From: Beijerinckia mobilis
GTDB taxonomy: Bacteria; Pseudomonadota; Alphaproteobacteria; Rhizobiales; Beijerinckiaceae
Length of the DNA stretch: 64,000 nucleotides
Direction of reading: 5' to 3'
Assembly: GCF_000745425.1 (NCBI RefSeq)
Contig: NZ_JQJH01000004.1
Location: 242,126 to 306,125, forward strand
Shown here: positions 36,469 through 45,544 of the stretch, in pieces
How the letters are laid out: every line of letters begins with the position of its first letter
Position numbering within the stretch: the first letter of the stretch is position 1
Made by a program: the position numbers and the translations under genes
The notes under the pieces: generated by a model
Told to the model about the DNA's origin: nothing
Seen by the model: only the letters and a program-made list of their open reading frames with translations
The model's database searches: none

Positions 36469-37047
36469 ATGCATTTTGCTCCTCGCGTTGCCTGTTTTGC
36501 CGTTGTTCTGTCCACCGTGATTGCCTTGCCAGGCGCCATGCGGGATGCACGCGCAGAGCAGGCCACTTCCGCCGCGCCAATGCCGGCAAAAGCACCCATG
36601 ACAGCGGATGCCGTGCAGACGCCTGGCGACGATCCGGCCAGTCTGGTGCTGGCCCGGCAGCTCGTCGTCGCATCCGGCATGTCTCGCTCTTTCGCGGTGA
36701 TGATTCCGCAATATATGGATCAGATTTCGACTGCCCTGACGCAGACGCGTCCGGAACTCATTCGTGATTTGAATGATGTCATGCTCACGCTGAAGCCTGA
36801 ATTCGACAAGCAGGCGGATGAGATGATCGATCTTGCGGCCCATATATACCTGCGGCTCCTGAGCGAGCAGGATATCAAGGTCGCCTTGAACTTCTATCAA
36901 AGCGCAAGCGGGCGCCGGTTTGTCGAGACGCAACCGGTCTTTCTCAACGAACTGCTGACCGTCATGCAGGGATGGCAGAGCAAGGTCTCCGCCGATATGA
37001 TGACGCGCGTGCGCATCGAGATGAAGAAAAAAGGCCACGAATTATAA
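36469..37047 (+). CDS. DUF2059 secreted protein
   Basis: Exported protein of 192 residues with signal peptide (VACFAVVLSTVIALPGAMRDARA), an Ala/Pro-rich linker, and the helical DUF2059 domain (about 95-185) containing QADEMIDLAAHIYLRLLSEQ, FYQSASGRRFVETQP and MQGWQ. Function unknown. It lies between rpiA and gor on the same strand, 19 bases from rpiA, so cotranscription with rpiA is likely. The ribosome binding site before ATG is weak. Confidence 0.9.
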   Translation: MHFAPRVACFAVVLSTVIALPGAMRDARAEQATSAAPMPAKAPMTADAVQTPGDDPASLVLARQLVVASGMSRSFAVMIPQYMDQISTALTQTRPELIRDLNDVMLTLKPEFDKQADEMIDLAAHIYLRLLSEQDIKVALNFYQSASGRRFVETQPVFLNELLTVMQGWQSKVSADMMTRVRIEMKKKGHEL

Positions 37048-37347
37048 AGGGCTGCAAGCTCCATCCGTAAGGGCCCGATCGCGACCCTCATGAGGCCGAG
37101 ACCTGCTGCTGGTTGTCTTCTTGCATGAAGCTGACGCTAAAAGCGCGCCGTGCCGTGTTGGATTTGAGCGGTGCCTGCCATTGTGGCGCCACGATTCTCG
37201 AACGGCCGAGCGAGTTTACCTGTCCGAGGGCGGAATTGAGGTCCTCTTGTGAGGACGAGGTCAATACTGCGAAGACTTTCGCCGCTGGCGAGAATTTCAA
37301 CGCGAATGTCAAATGGGGCAGGGAAACCTGCTTAGGGGAAGGCAATC
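37048..37347. other. Gap between DUF2059 gene and gor: nothing clear
   Basis: About 300 bases with short open frames on both strands that lack a ribosome binding site or recognisable product. No terminator or strong repeat seen. It likely holds the gor promoter. Confidence 0.5.
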
Positions 37348-38763
37348 ATGGCCGATTACGATGTGGATCTGTTCGTCATCGGAGCCGGATCGGGAGGCGT
37401 GCGTGCGGCGCGCGTTGCCGCAGGCTATGGCGCGCGCGTAATGATCGCCGAAGAGTTTCGTATTGGCGGCACCTGCGTTATTCGCGGCTGTGTGCCGAAA
37501 AAGCTGATGGTTTACGCGAGCCGGTTTCACGACGAATTCAAGGATGCTGCCGGATTCGGTTGGACCGTTCCGGAGCCGAGCTTCGATTGGTCCAAACTCG
37601 TCGCCGCCAAGGAAAAGGAAATCTCTCGGCTTTCGGCGATTTATCGGACCAATCTGGAAAAATCCGGGGTCGTCATCGTCGAATCGCGTGCCGAGATCGA
37701 GGATGCCCATACGCTTGTTCTGAAAGCCGATGGCCGCCGTGTCACGGCTCGGACGATTCTGGTGGCGACCGGTGGCACGCCGGTTTTGGAGCCGGATATT
37801 CCGGGGCGTGAACTGGCCATCACTTCGAACGAGATTTTCGATTTGCCGGTCTTTCCCAACCGGCTGCTCGTCGTTGGCGGAGGCTATATCGGGGTCGAAT
37901 TCGCCAGTGTTTTTGCCCGGCTCGGTAGCAAAGTGACGCTGGTCCAGCGCGGTGAAAATGTCTTGCGCGGCTTTGACGAGGATATGCGCAACGGTGTCCG
38001 CGATGCCCTGATCCATGCCGGCGTGGAGGTGAAGGCCGGCCTTTTGCCGACGCGTATCGACAGGAGCGGCGATGCCTTGCGCGTCACTCTCACCAAGGAG
38101 ACTGAAGTCGAGGTGGATCAGATCCTGATCGCGACTGGACGGCGTCCGCATACATTGGGCCTCGGTCTGGAAAAGGCCGGTGTCGTGATGGATAAAGTGG
38201 GTGCGATCAAGGTGGATGCCTTTTCGCAGACCAATGTCGAATCCATTTACGCTGTCGGCGACGTGACCAATCGGTTGGCGCTGACGCCTGTGGCGATCCG
38301 CGAAGGCCATGCTTTGGCCGACATGCTGTTTGGCAACAAGAAAGTGGCCGTCAACCACACCAATGTCGCGACGGCGGTTTTCACGACGCCGGAACTCGGC
38401 ACGATCGGTTTGACCGAGGACGAAGCGCGGGCAATCTATGATTGCGTCGATATTTATCTGGCAAGCTTCCGGCCGCTGAAGGCAACGCTTTCGGGAAATC
38501 CAGAAAAGACGGTCATGAAGATCGTCGTCGATGGGCAGACCGACAAGATTCTCGGTGTGCATATTCTCGGCGAAGGCGCTGGAGAAATGGCGCAGATTCT
38601 CGGAATCGCCGTCACGGCGGGCGCGACGAAAGCCGATTTCGATGCGACCATGGCGGTGCATCCGACGTCGGCGGAAGAACTTGTCACCATGCGTACCCGC
38701 ACCGCCCGTTATGAGCGTCCGCAGCAGGGAAAGGATGAGATCCCGGGCGTAGCGGATCTCTGA
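37348..38763 (+). CDS. gor: Glutathione-disulfide reductase
   Basis: NADPH-dependent flavoenzyme reducing glutathione disulfide, 471 residues. FAD motif GAGSGGVRAARVAA, redox disulfide Cys43/Cys48 in GGTCVIRGCVPKK, NADPH-binding GGGYIGVEFASVFARLGSKV with Arg in LVQRGE, second FAD block YAVGDVTN, and the C-terminal active-site His/Glu in VHPTSAEE. The CVIRGC variant is usual for alphaproteobacterial Gor. GGGGAAGG precedes ATG. It is the last gene of the rpiA-DUF2059-gor group, although a 300-base gap suggests its own promoter. Confidence 0.96.
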   Translation: MADYDVDLFVIGAGSGGVRAARVAAGYGARVMIAEEFRIGGTCVIRGCVPKKLMVYASRFHDEFKDAAGFGWTVPEPSFDWSKLVAAKEKEISRLSAIYRTNLEKSGVVIVESRAEIEDAHTLVLKADGRRVTARTILVATGGTPVLEPDIPGRELAITSNEIFDLPVFPNRLLVVGGGYIGVEFASVFARLGSKVTLVQRGENVLRGFDEDMRNGVRDALIHAGVEVKAGLLPTRIDRSGDALRVTLTKETEVEVDQILIATGRRPHTLGLGLEKAGVVMDKVGAIKVDAFSQTNVESIYAVGDVTNRLALTPVAIREGHALADMLFGNKKVAVNHTNVATAVFTTPELGTIGLTEDEARAIYDCVDIYLASFRPLKATLSGNPEKTVMKIVVDGQTDKILGVHILGEGAGEMAQILGIAVTAGATKADFDATMAVHPTSAEELVTMRTRTARYERPQQGKDEIPGVADL

Positions 38764-39539
38764 CACCCGGAAACGCTGCATCCGGACATCGGACTGGAGC
38801 AGCGGGAGCGGATTCTTCTTCAATCATTGATGCGTTGGCGGCACGATTTTGTGTCGCCTCGCCCTTTGCCTTCCGGCAAGGGTCTTCGACTGACGCGCCT
38901 GATCGACAATATCCGAGCGATATTTGGGTCTCATTGATCATGCTTTCTGCGATCAATGAGATTGGCTCCGCGAGCCATGATCATCTGTTCCGGCGATCAC
39001 ATTTCAGTGGCTCGCAGCTTCACATTTTATGACACTGATTTGATGGCGGCAGTTTATCGTGATCTGTTCCTGCCTCGAACGCTACGTCATGTCGCTGCTA
39101 TTGGCGTCATTGAGGATAGTGCGCCAAGTCCTCCGGTAACCTTCACACTGATTGAAATGTATTACGAGGGCTCGATACAGGGCAGTAGCCGAGCTTCCAT
39201 CTTCGTCACCTTAAAGAAAGTAATGAAAAATACACTCGAATTTTTTCTTGTACTATTTGCAATAGAGTGAACAACTTTAAATATTAAAACCCGCTATATT
39301 CGAAATTTCGTTTGATTGTTAAAAATTTTATCCTATAAATTAGAAAAATAATTTGAGATCAATATTACGATATTTTCTGTTGAAACTGTTTCCTTTCTTT
39401 ATTTCAGGCCGGCTTGGCAGAGAACTCGAAAAAGACATCGAAGAGTCGGTTATTGTCTATGAGGCATTTGATGAACAATGTTCAGAAGCGTGATGGTGCT
39501 GCCCTGCGTGCTCCTGCTCGGCCATTTCGGGAGAGTGCG
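38764..39539. other. Gap gor/ldtR with inverted repeat and AT-rich stretch
   Basis: Carries an 11-bp perfect inverted repeat (38929-38961) and, from about 39216 to 39410, a strongly AT-rich segment unlike its surroundings. A 104-codon frame over 38956-39270 has no credible composition or ribosome binding site. The AT-rich part probably contains the ldtR promoter. Confidence 0.55.
38929..38961. repeat. Inverted repeat downstream of gor
   Basis: Arms TCTCATTGATC and GATCAATGAGA (11 bp, perfect) around an 11-base loop. It has no T-run, so a terminator role for gor is uncertain; a protein-binding site is possible. Confidence 0.5.
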
Positions 39540-40043
39540 ATGGAAACACGCACTCACGCGGCGGCGCCGTCTCCCGCCAATAACGACGTACGTCCCGTTT
39601 ACCTTGAAGCATTGACTTTGGTCGAACGCCTTCACCGGCGTCTGCTCGATATCATCAAGGATGAATTTGACCGCCGTGGCCGCAGCGACATCAATTCCGT
39701 TCAGGCGCTGCTGCTCTACAATATCGGTGACAAGGAATTGACTGCGGGAGAGTTACGCACACGCGGCTATTATCTCGGCTCGAATGTCTCTTATAATGTC
39801 AAAAAGCTCGTTGACGGGGGCTATTTGCATCATACGCGCTCGCGTATCGACCGTCGTTCGGTCCGCATCAGCTTGACGGAAAAAGGCCGAGCCGTGCATG
39901 AGATTGTCTCGGCCCTCTACGACAAACATGTTTTGACGGTCGAGCAAATCGGTGGCTTGTCCGTGGATGAGTTCAACAAGCTTAACTTGGCCTTGCTGCG
40001 GCTCGAGCGTTTCTGGACTGATCAGATCCGCTATCGCCTCTGA
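39540..40043 (+). CDS. ldtR: LdtR-type MarR-family transcriptional regulator
   Basis: Winged-helix regulator of 167 residues from the start used. A helical dimerisation region (LTLVERLHRRLLDIIKDEFD) precedes the winged helix: INSVQALLLYNIGDKELTAG, recognition helix YYLGSNVSYNVKKLVDGGYL, and wing SRIDRRSVRISLTEKG. In Liberibacter and Sinorhizobium LdtR controls the L,D-transpeptidase gene ldtP and stress responses; an ldtP-like gene follows here. The start at 39540 has GGGAGAG at good spacing; the frame opens at 39414. The upstream DNA is AT-rich. Confidence 0.85.
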   Translation: METRTHAAAPSPANNDVRPVYLEALTLVERLHRRLLDIIKDEFDRRGRSDINSVQALLLYNIGDKELTAGELRTRGYYLGSNVSYNVKKLVDGGYLHHTRSRIDRRSVRISLTEKGRAVHEIVSALYDKHVLTVEQIGGLSVDEFNKLNLALLRLERFWTDQIRYRL

Positions 40044-40172
40044 AAAACCCAACTTGCTCATGTGCATGCAACGCCTTCACGATGCAAGACACCAATCCCG
40101 TAGAGCCCAATTCAGGCCAGTGTGCATGGATCACGACTTGTCGTGATCCATTTATTTCGAGGCAAGCCTCCG

Positions 40173-40188
40173 CCCCGCAGTCGCGGGG
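40173..40188. repeat. Short GC hairpin CCCCGC-N4-GCGGGG
   Basis: Perfect 6-bp stem with AGTC loop, 130 bases after ldtR. Same stem as at 35515-35530 and 60708-60723. Confidence 0.5.
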
Positions 40189-40851
40189 GTCAAAGAGGGA
40201 TGGGCCGATCCCATAGACCTTTAATATTGGCGTATCCCATCGTCTCTGGAAACAGACTGCGGTGCGTCGGCTTGGTGCCGAGCGTCGTTCATCACAAAGC
40301 GGTGCGATTGATGCAGTGAAGTATAGTCAAGCTTGTGCTTCTTCCCTTACTTGCAACCAAGCATGCTCTCCAAAATTTGCTTACACTTCTAAATTTGGGC
40401 AGCATTGATTTTGCTTTTAGATAGTAAAATCAATCGCGGCTTTCTCCGCGCAAGGCTGTTTTGGGGTGGGGGCAGTTCCATCGGCGGCCATCACCGCATT
40501 CCGGCGGATGGGACAAGGAAAAAAGGTTTACAGCTAAGGTTGCTGCTGGATGCTTGTTGAGCGATGTCCCAGTCACATTGGGACTCGCGTCACGAAGGTG
40601 CCGATGTCACAAATTTGCCGCTCTATTCGTTCCTTTTTAACCTTTGTGATGATAAGACTTGATTGGAACTCGGATGGTTTTTATTAACCATCCCGAATTT
40701 AAAGAGCTGATGGTGTCAGCAGGGTCCCGGGCTCATGGATACTCCTGATGAAGGGAGGGCCCGACGTCGATATTTGCAGCTCGAAGATGCATTGTGTCGC
40801 AGCCTCACATTGAAGCAGATGGTTGTTCCCATAGCTGGTTCTGATGAGGAC

Positions 40852-40955
40852 TAGAGCATTTTCCGATCCCGGTGAATCGCTTAGCGATTTCATTCCGTTG
40901 AAAATGCACTAACTTTTCAGGTGGAGCAGTTCGGAAACATCCGGACATGCTCTAC
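40852..40955. repeat. Mosaic repeat, best two-module copy
   Basis: Module A runs from TAGAGCATTTTCCG to GTTGAAAATGCACTA and encloses GAATCGCTTAGCGATTTC. Module B is GGAGCAGTTCGGAAACATCC followed by GGACATGCTCTA, an inverted repeat. Related pieces occur in at least six other gaps of the window. The layout recalls rhizobial intergenic mosaic elements (RIME). Confidence 0.8.
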
Positions 40956-41355
40956 GGATTGGACCGGATTGCCATCGCCGCGCGGGGCAGCCGATTGGTA
41001 TCGCAATCCTTGAGCAGGTTTGGAATTTTCCGATCTGCTCGGGTACAATCAGGGTCTGTTCAGGCGATTGGTGGTGCATCAAGGTTCTTGACGAATCGAA
41101 GGTGCTCCAGGCCTCTTTCTGTGGTCCAAACGCTTGCATTCGAAATTGGGCTAATAAAATCGTGTGCGTCTGTCCTGCCACGGCATCCGTGCAGGGTCGC
41201 CAATTTAATCCGAGGCATGTGGACAGAGACCGGAAACGGCTCTTCCGGCTTCATTCAAGGTCGGTTCGTTCGTTTGCAGGCCATTCGCTATGCACTTCGA
41301 GCATGCATCCGTTAATGGAGTTCCTGAACCGGAATTCTACGAATTGGAGTTCAAG

Positions 41356-42720
41356 GTGACGAAGGCTTTATTCTCTCCCGCGACCTTCCAGTCCTTTTGC
41401 CGGTCCCTGGCACGGAAAGATCCGGTGACGGCAATGCATGGCAAACGTAACATTCTCGTGATTTTGGGTCTTTGCGTGGCCCAGGCTTCCGCCGCCACTT
41501 TAGCCGTCGCTGCTGGTTTCGATCAGGCCGAATGGGCGCAACGCTATGATATGGATGCCAATCTGGCGGTGTCGCGGTCCAATGTACCGGTGCTTTCCAC
41601 GCAGACGCTGAATGCCACGGAACAGGCGATTGAAGCCTATCGCGGTATTGTTGCGCGGGGCGGGTGGAACCGTGTCCCTGGTGGTGCGACGCTGAAACTC
41701 GGCTCGGCAAGCCCCGCCGTTGGGGAATTGCGCAAACGGCTGATTCTGACCGGTGACCTCGACGGCTCGGCGGGAACGTCGACGGTTTTCGATTCCTATG
41801 TCGATGCCGGCGTCCGGCATTTCCAGGCACGTCATGGCCTGACGCAGACTGGTATCGTCAATCGCGAGACGCTTGCCGCCATGAATGTGCCGGCCGATGT
41901 CCGGCTGCATCAGCTCGAAGTCAATCTCGTGCGGCTGCGTTCCTATAGCGGCAATCTCGGTGAACGCTTCGTCATGGCCAATATTCCGGCGCAGGCGGTC
42001 GAGACGGTGGAAAATGGCGTCGTGGCCACCCATCACAATGCCGGCGTCGGCAAGATAGACCGGCAATCGCCGGTCATGATGACCAGAGCGCTCGACATCA
42101 ACTTCAATCCTTACTGGACCGTGCCGGCCTCGATCATCCGCAAGGATCTGATCCCGCGCATGCAGAAGGATCCGAATTATCTCAGCGATCACAAGATCCG
42201 CATCTTCAATAAAGACGGTCAGGAATTACAGGCGAGCCAGGTCAACTGGAATTCGCTCGAAGCGACGAATTACAAATTCCGCCAGGATCCTGGCGGAGAC
42301 ATCAATTCGCTCGGTGTGGTGCGCATCAATATCGCCAATCCCTATGGCGTTTACATGCATGATACGCCGGAAAAGGGTGTTTTTGGAGATGATGATCGCT
42401 TCGTCTCCTCGGGTTGTATGCGTGTGCAGAATGTCCGCGATTATGTGACATGGCTGCTCAAGGATACACCTGGTTGGGATCGTGCGCATGTCGACGAAGC
42501 CATCCGTTCCGGCCAGCGTATCGATGTGAAAATCGCCTCCTCGATTCCGGTTTATTGGGTTTATGTCACCGCTTGGGCAGCGCCGGATGGGCTGGTGCAG
42601 TTCCGTGAAGACATCTATCAGCGCGATGGTTTTGGCGGCACTGTCGCCGACAATGCGCCGGCGCAGCAGGTCACCAATGTCCGTTCCTCGGATTTGGCGC
42701 CGATGAACGATGACGAATGA
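41356..42720 (+). CDS. ldtP: L,D-transpeptidase, YcbB-like (LdtP)
   Basis: Periplasmic enzyme forming 3-3 cross-links in peptidoglycan or attaching proteins to it. A hydrophobic export segment (NILVILGLCVAQASAATLAVAAG) is followed by a peptidoglycan-binding domain (VRHFQARHGLTQTGIVN) and the YkuD catalytic domain with YMHDTPEKGVF and the active-site Cys (about residue 354) in SSGCMRVQN. The start is uncertain: GTG at 41356 has GGAG six bases upstream but leaves a long basic N-region; an ATG at 41434 gives a compact signal peptide. Probable target of LdtR upstream. A strong terminator follows. Confidence 0.93.
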   Translation: MTKALFSPATFQSFCRSLARKDPVTAMHGKRNILVILGLCVAQASAATLAVAAGFDQAEWAQRYDMDANLAVSRSNVPVLSTQTLNATEQAIEAYRGIVARGGWNRVPGGATLKLGSASPAVGELRKRLILTGDLDGSAGTSTVFDSYVDAGVRHFQARHGLTQTGIVNRETLAAMNVPADVRLHQLEVNLVRLRSYSGNLGERFVMANIPAQAVETVENGVVATHHNAGVGKIDRQSPVMMTRALDINFNPYWTVPASIIRKDLIPRMQKDPNYLSDHKIRIFNKDGQELQASQVNWNSLEATNYKFRQDPGGDINSLGVVRINIANPYGVYMHDTPEKGVFGDDDRFVSSGCMRVQNVRDYVTWLLKDTPGWDRAHVDEAIRSGQRIDVKIASSIPVYWVYVTAWAAPDGLVQFREDIYQRDGFGGTVADNAPAQQVTNVRSSDLAPMNDDE

Positions 42721-42767
42721 TGATTGGATAGCACGTTTTCCAATTAACATGCTCTCGGAAAAGCAAG

Positions 42768-42800
42768 ACGCTGAAGTGGTGACACCGCTTCAGCGTTTTT
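42768..42800 (+). terminator. Rho-independent terminator of ldtP
   Basis: Long stem ACGCTGAAGTGGTG / CACCGCTTCAGCGT (14 positions, one G-T pair) directly followed by TTTTT, 48 bases after the ldtP stop. Confidence 0.88.
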
Positions 42801-42867
42801 CCATTCGTATTTCTGGATTGGAAACCTCCGCGATCAAAAAGAGGTTTCATGCTAATTCCGGCATGCG

Positions 42868-44127
42868 TCATTGTGGCTTCATCGTATCGCCAATATGTTC
42901 CCCGAGCGCATTGATCTGGTCGCCATAATGTTCCCGCGTTGCGGGATCGATGACTGCGACCGGCGCTGAAACGGCGAGACCTGCCACCGTGCCGACTGAC
43001 GTCGCGGCATCGGTTGCCCGCTCAATGATCAGATCACCAAGTCCGGCGCGTGAATCCGAAATCGTCTGACCTTGCAGGATGCGGGTGCCGATCAATTGCA
43101 CGATTTCAGGATCCTGTGCGAACGTACCGTGATTGAGCGGATCCGATGACTTTATATCAGTCATATTGACGACCTTGATCCGTTCTTGCTCCAGCGTACT
43201 ATGCATGGGCTCGACGTCGGGATTGACCGCGCCGAGGCGCGGGCCACCCCATATGCGCTGGCTGACCTGGAGTGCGTGATCGTTCTGCGCAACGAAAAGA
43301 ACGAAACGGGGGCGATTGGGGCCCATATCGTTGATCTGTTCCCGCGCATTGTCGACATCAACATCCGGAGATGCGAGCAGAACATTGCGGATCTTCGGGG
43401 CAATGCGACCGTCGCGAATGGCCATCTGGCGCAGGGCTTCAAGCGCTACCCAATTCCCCATTGAATGGGCAAGGATGGACACTTCCTGGACATCAGGATC
43501 CTTGGCGAGGAAACGCAGCGTGTCCTCAAGCGCCGTACGGGAGAAATTGGCGCTTTCACGATCATAGCCATAGGCGAGAATGCTGCCGCGCGACGGCCAT
43601 GTGAACAGTACTGGTGTGACTTGCGCGTTCGAATCATGAATGATTTGAGCGAAGCGGAACACGGCATCATCGAATTTGTTGTTAAACCCATGTACGAAGA
43701 GGAGTACATGCCGTCTGTGTGTACGCACGATCGACTCGTGAAGATGACGTATGGCCGTGTCGCGATCGACGATATCGGTCCGCACTGCGACAAAATCCGT
43801 CAACGGATTGCCGGGCTGTGTGCGTGGCCACTGGACCTCACCAATTTGCCGGTTACTGTCCGGCGGGATCGAAATCGTAATATCCGCGAAAGAGGCTTTG
43901 GGTGCGCGCGCACCGGAGAAGAGGACACCTGGGGCCTTCGTCGGCAGTCGTGTTGTGACGACCAGGAGGTCGACATGGCTCGTTCCGGGCACCGAAGCCG
44001 CGACGGGTGTCAAAAAGCCCTCCATGTCGCGTGCGCATCCGCCCAAGCATGCCGCTAGGGCGAGGGCTAAACCAATTTTTGGAGCGACAGGGCGTGGCTT
44101 TCCATATCTGGCCGCGTTACCGAGCAT
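42868..44127 (-). CDS. Lipoprotein alpha/beta hydrolase (DUF900 family)
   Basis: Predicted outer-membrane or inner-membrane lipoprotein of 419 residues: N-terminal lipobox LAACLGGC with the acylated Cys. The DUF900 domain follows with RHVLLFVHGFNNKFDDAVFR (oxyanion His-Gly), VLFTWPSRGSILAYGYDRES, the nucleophile elbow ILAHSMGNWVALEAL (Ser) and LASPDVDVDNA (Asp). The start at 44127 has GGGAAA upstream and places the lipobox within a normal signal length. Substrate unknown; DUF900 members are predicted esterases or lipases. It converges with ldtP. Confidence 0.88.
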   Translation of the reverse strand: MLGNAARYGKPRPVAPKIGLALALAACLGGCARDMEGFLTPVAASVPGTSHVDLLVVTTRLPTKAPGVLFSGARAPKASFADITISIPPDSNRQIGEVQWPRTQPGNPLTDFVAVRTDIVDRDTAIRHLHESIVRTHRRHVLLFVHGFNNKFDDAVFRFAQIIHDSNAQVTPVLFTWPSRGSILAYGYDRESANFSRTALEDTLRFLAKDPDVQEVSILAHSMGNWVALEALRQMAIRDGRIAPKIRNVLLASPDVDVDNAREQINDMGPNRPRFVLFVAQNDHALQVSQRIWGGPRLGAVNPDVEPMHSTLEQERIKVVNMTDIKSSDPLNHGTFAQDPEIVQLIGTRILQGQTISDSRAGLGDLIIERATDAATSVGTVAGLAVSAPVAVIDPATREHYGDQINALGEHIGDTMKPQ

Positions 44128-44355
44128 GGTGTTTCCCGATGGATGGAAGCCCGGCGCCGACGGACGGCCGCTGCCTCTTTGCCAATGCATTGCACCCGAA
44201 AAGAGCGCTTTCGGATGCCATACGGGAACGACATTGCGCTTAATTGAAATCTGCCGTCAAGTTTCCAAAAAATTACGTATAGGTCAGTTTCGCATCACCC
44301 TGTGAGAGAGGCGACGTGGCGCTCTGGAATTGTCGCCGGAGCGTATTTTCGGCGT

Positions 44356-45198
44356 TTATGCGCTCCGGCGAAGTATTTGCTGCAAATCTTCTTCGGTGAC
44401 TTCTTCCGTCCATACCTTGAACCTTGTCAGCTGATGGGGCCCGAACGAGGTGGCAAGAGGAATATCCGTGGCGTCGCGTCCGCGCGCGACTGTGATGCGG
44501 CCGATCCGTGGAATATTATGCCGGGCGTCGAAGGTGAACCACCTGCCATCCAGGAACACTTCGAACCAGGCATTATAATCCATTGGCGCGGGATCAGGCG
44601 GTACGCCGATGTCACCAAGAAACCCGTTGGCGTAGCGGGCGGGGATATTCATGCAGCGGCAGAAGGTGACAGCGAGATGCGCGAAATCACGGCAGACGCC
44701 ACGGCGCTCTTCGAAAGCCTCGAAGGCGGTGCGCGTGGCCCGCGCATATTCATAGCCGAATGTCAGGTGATCGCAGACGAAATCACAGATGGCCTGTACC
44801 CGTTGCCAGCCCCGTGGCGTCGAGCCGAACAAATCCCAGGCGATATTGTTAAGTTTGTCGGTTTCGCAATAACGACTGCCCAGGAGAAAAATCAGATAGT
44901 CATTGGGAACATCTTCGAGTGGGACTTCCTGCGCGTCGAGCACGAGGGGATCCGGCAAACCACTATCTTCGATGACGGCATCGGCCGTCATCATGATGTC
45001 GCCGGGAGGCGCAATAAATTTCCGCACATAATTGCCGAAGGAATCCGTGTAAATTATTGACGCAACGGGCGGATGGAAACTCGGCGCGACTTCGTAGCGG
45101 ATCTCTTGCGAACGCTCGGGATGCGCGTCAAGAAGGCAGAGCATAAGCGTCGGCTGAGGACAATTGAACGATAATTCGTAGCCGTACCGAATGAGCAT
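44356..45198 (-). CDS. Transglutaminase-like cysteine protease-fold protein
   Basis: Cytoplasmic-looking protein of 280 residues with an N-terminal beta domain (about 1-110, GYELSFNCPQPTLMLCLLDA) and a transglutaminase core. The core Cys is in RRGVCRDFAHLAVTFCR; the Asp is in WFTFDARHN. The position where the catalytic His normally precedes 'AW' reads YNAWFEVF, so His appears to be replaced by Asn. The start at 45198 has GAAGG upstream. Role unknown; relatives are predicted peptidases or amidohydrolases found near peptidoglycan or proteasome-like genes. It follows prfA by about 350 bases on the same strand. Confidence 0.88.
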   Translation of the reverse strand: MLIRYGYELSFNCPQPTLMLCLLDAHPERSQEIRYEVAPSFHPPVASIIYTDSFGNYVRKFIAPPGDIMMTADAVIEDSGLPDPLVLDAQEVPLEDVPNDYLIFLLGSRYCETDKLNNIAWDLFGSTPRGWQRVQAICDFVCDHLTFGYEYARATRTAFEAFEERRGVCRDFAHLAVTFCRCMNIPARYANGFLGDIGVPPDPAPMDYNAWFEVFLDGRWFTFDARHNIPRIGRITVARGRDATDIPLATSFGPHQLTRFKVWTEEVTEEDLQQILRRSA

Positions 45199-45544
45199 GA
45201 AAGGTGCCTTCGTAAGCTGGGCAGAAACCGGCGAGGACAGGCCATCTGGCCCGCGAAGGATGCGGTGAAGACCGCTTTTGCCGGCATGAGCAAAATGTCG
45301 GTGAGGCAGGCGAGGGAACGCAAGTCCTTCCTGCAATGTCCGCCACCTAATTCTTGATCCGCGCTTTGGTTCCCCTGAAGCTTTGCCGTGGAGGGTGGCG
45401 CGCAGGCGAAACAGCCTCCCTCCGGCTCATGCTGGATGACGGGCGCCGGCAGAATCGTGAAAATGTCTTCACAGTCAGAGACGGCAAAAGCTTGGAATGA
45501 TTGCCGTTTCCTCGGCCATGAAGACGAAGCTGGCGCAAGCGATG

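Larger units (their letters stand above)
40044..41355. other. 1.3 kb gap between ldtR and ldtP
   Basis: No convincing gene on either strand. Contents: a GC hairpin (40173-40188), an AT-rich part near 40340-40440, a palindrome GGATGGTT...AACCATCC (40672-40693), and a complete mosaic repeat (40852-40955). Short frames at 40947-41315 and 41102-41359 have no supported start. The region should hold the ldtP promoter and any LdtR operator. Confidence 0.6.

Noticed and set aside
38956..39270. 104-codon plus-strand frame between gor and ldtR
   Set aside because: No ribosome binding site, mixed composition, and it runs into the AT-rich block. Considered chance.
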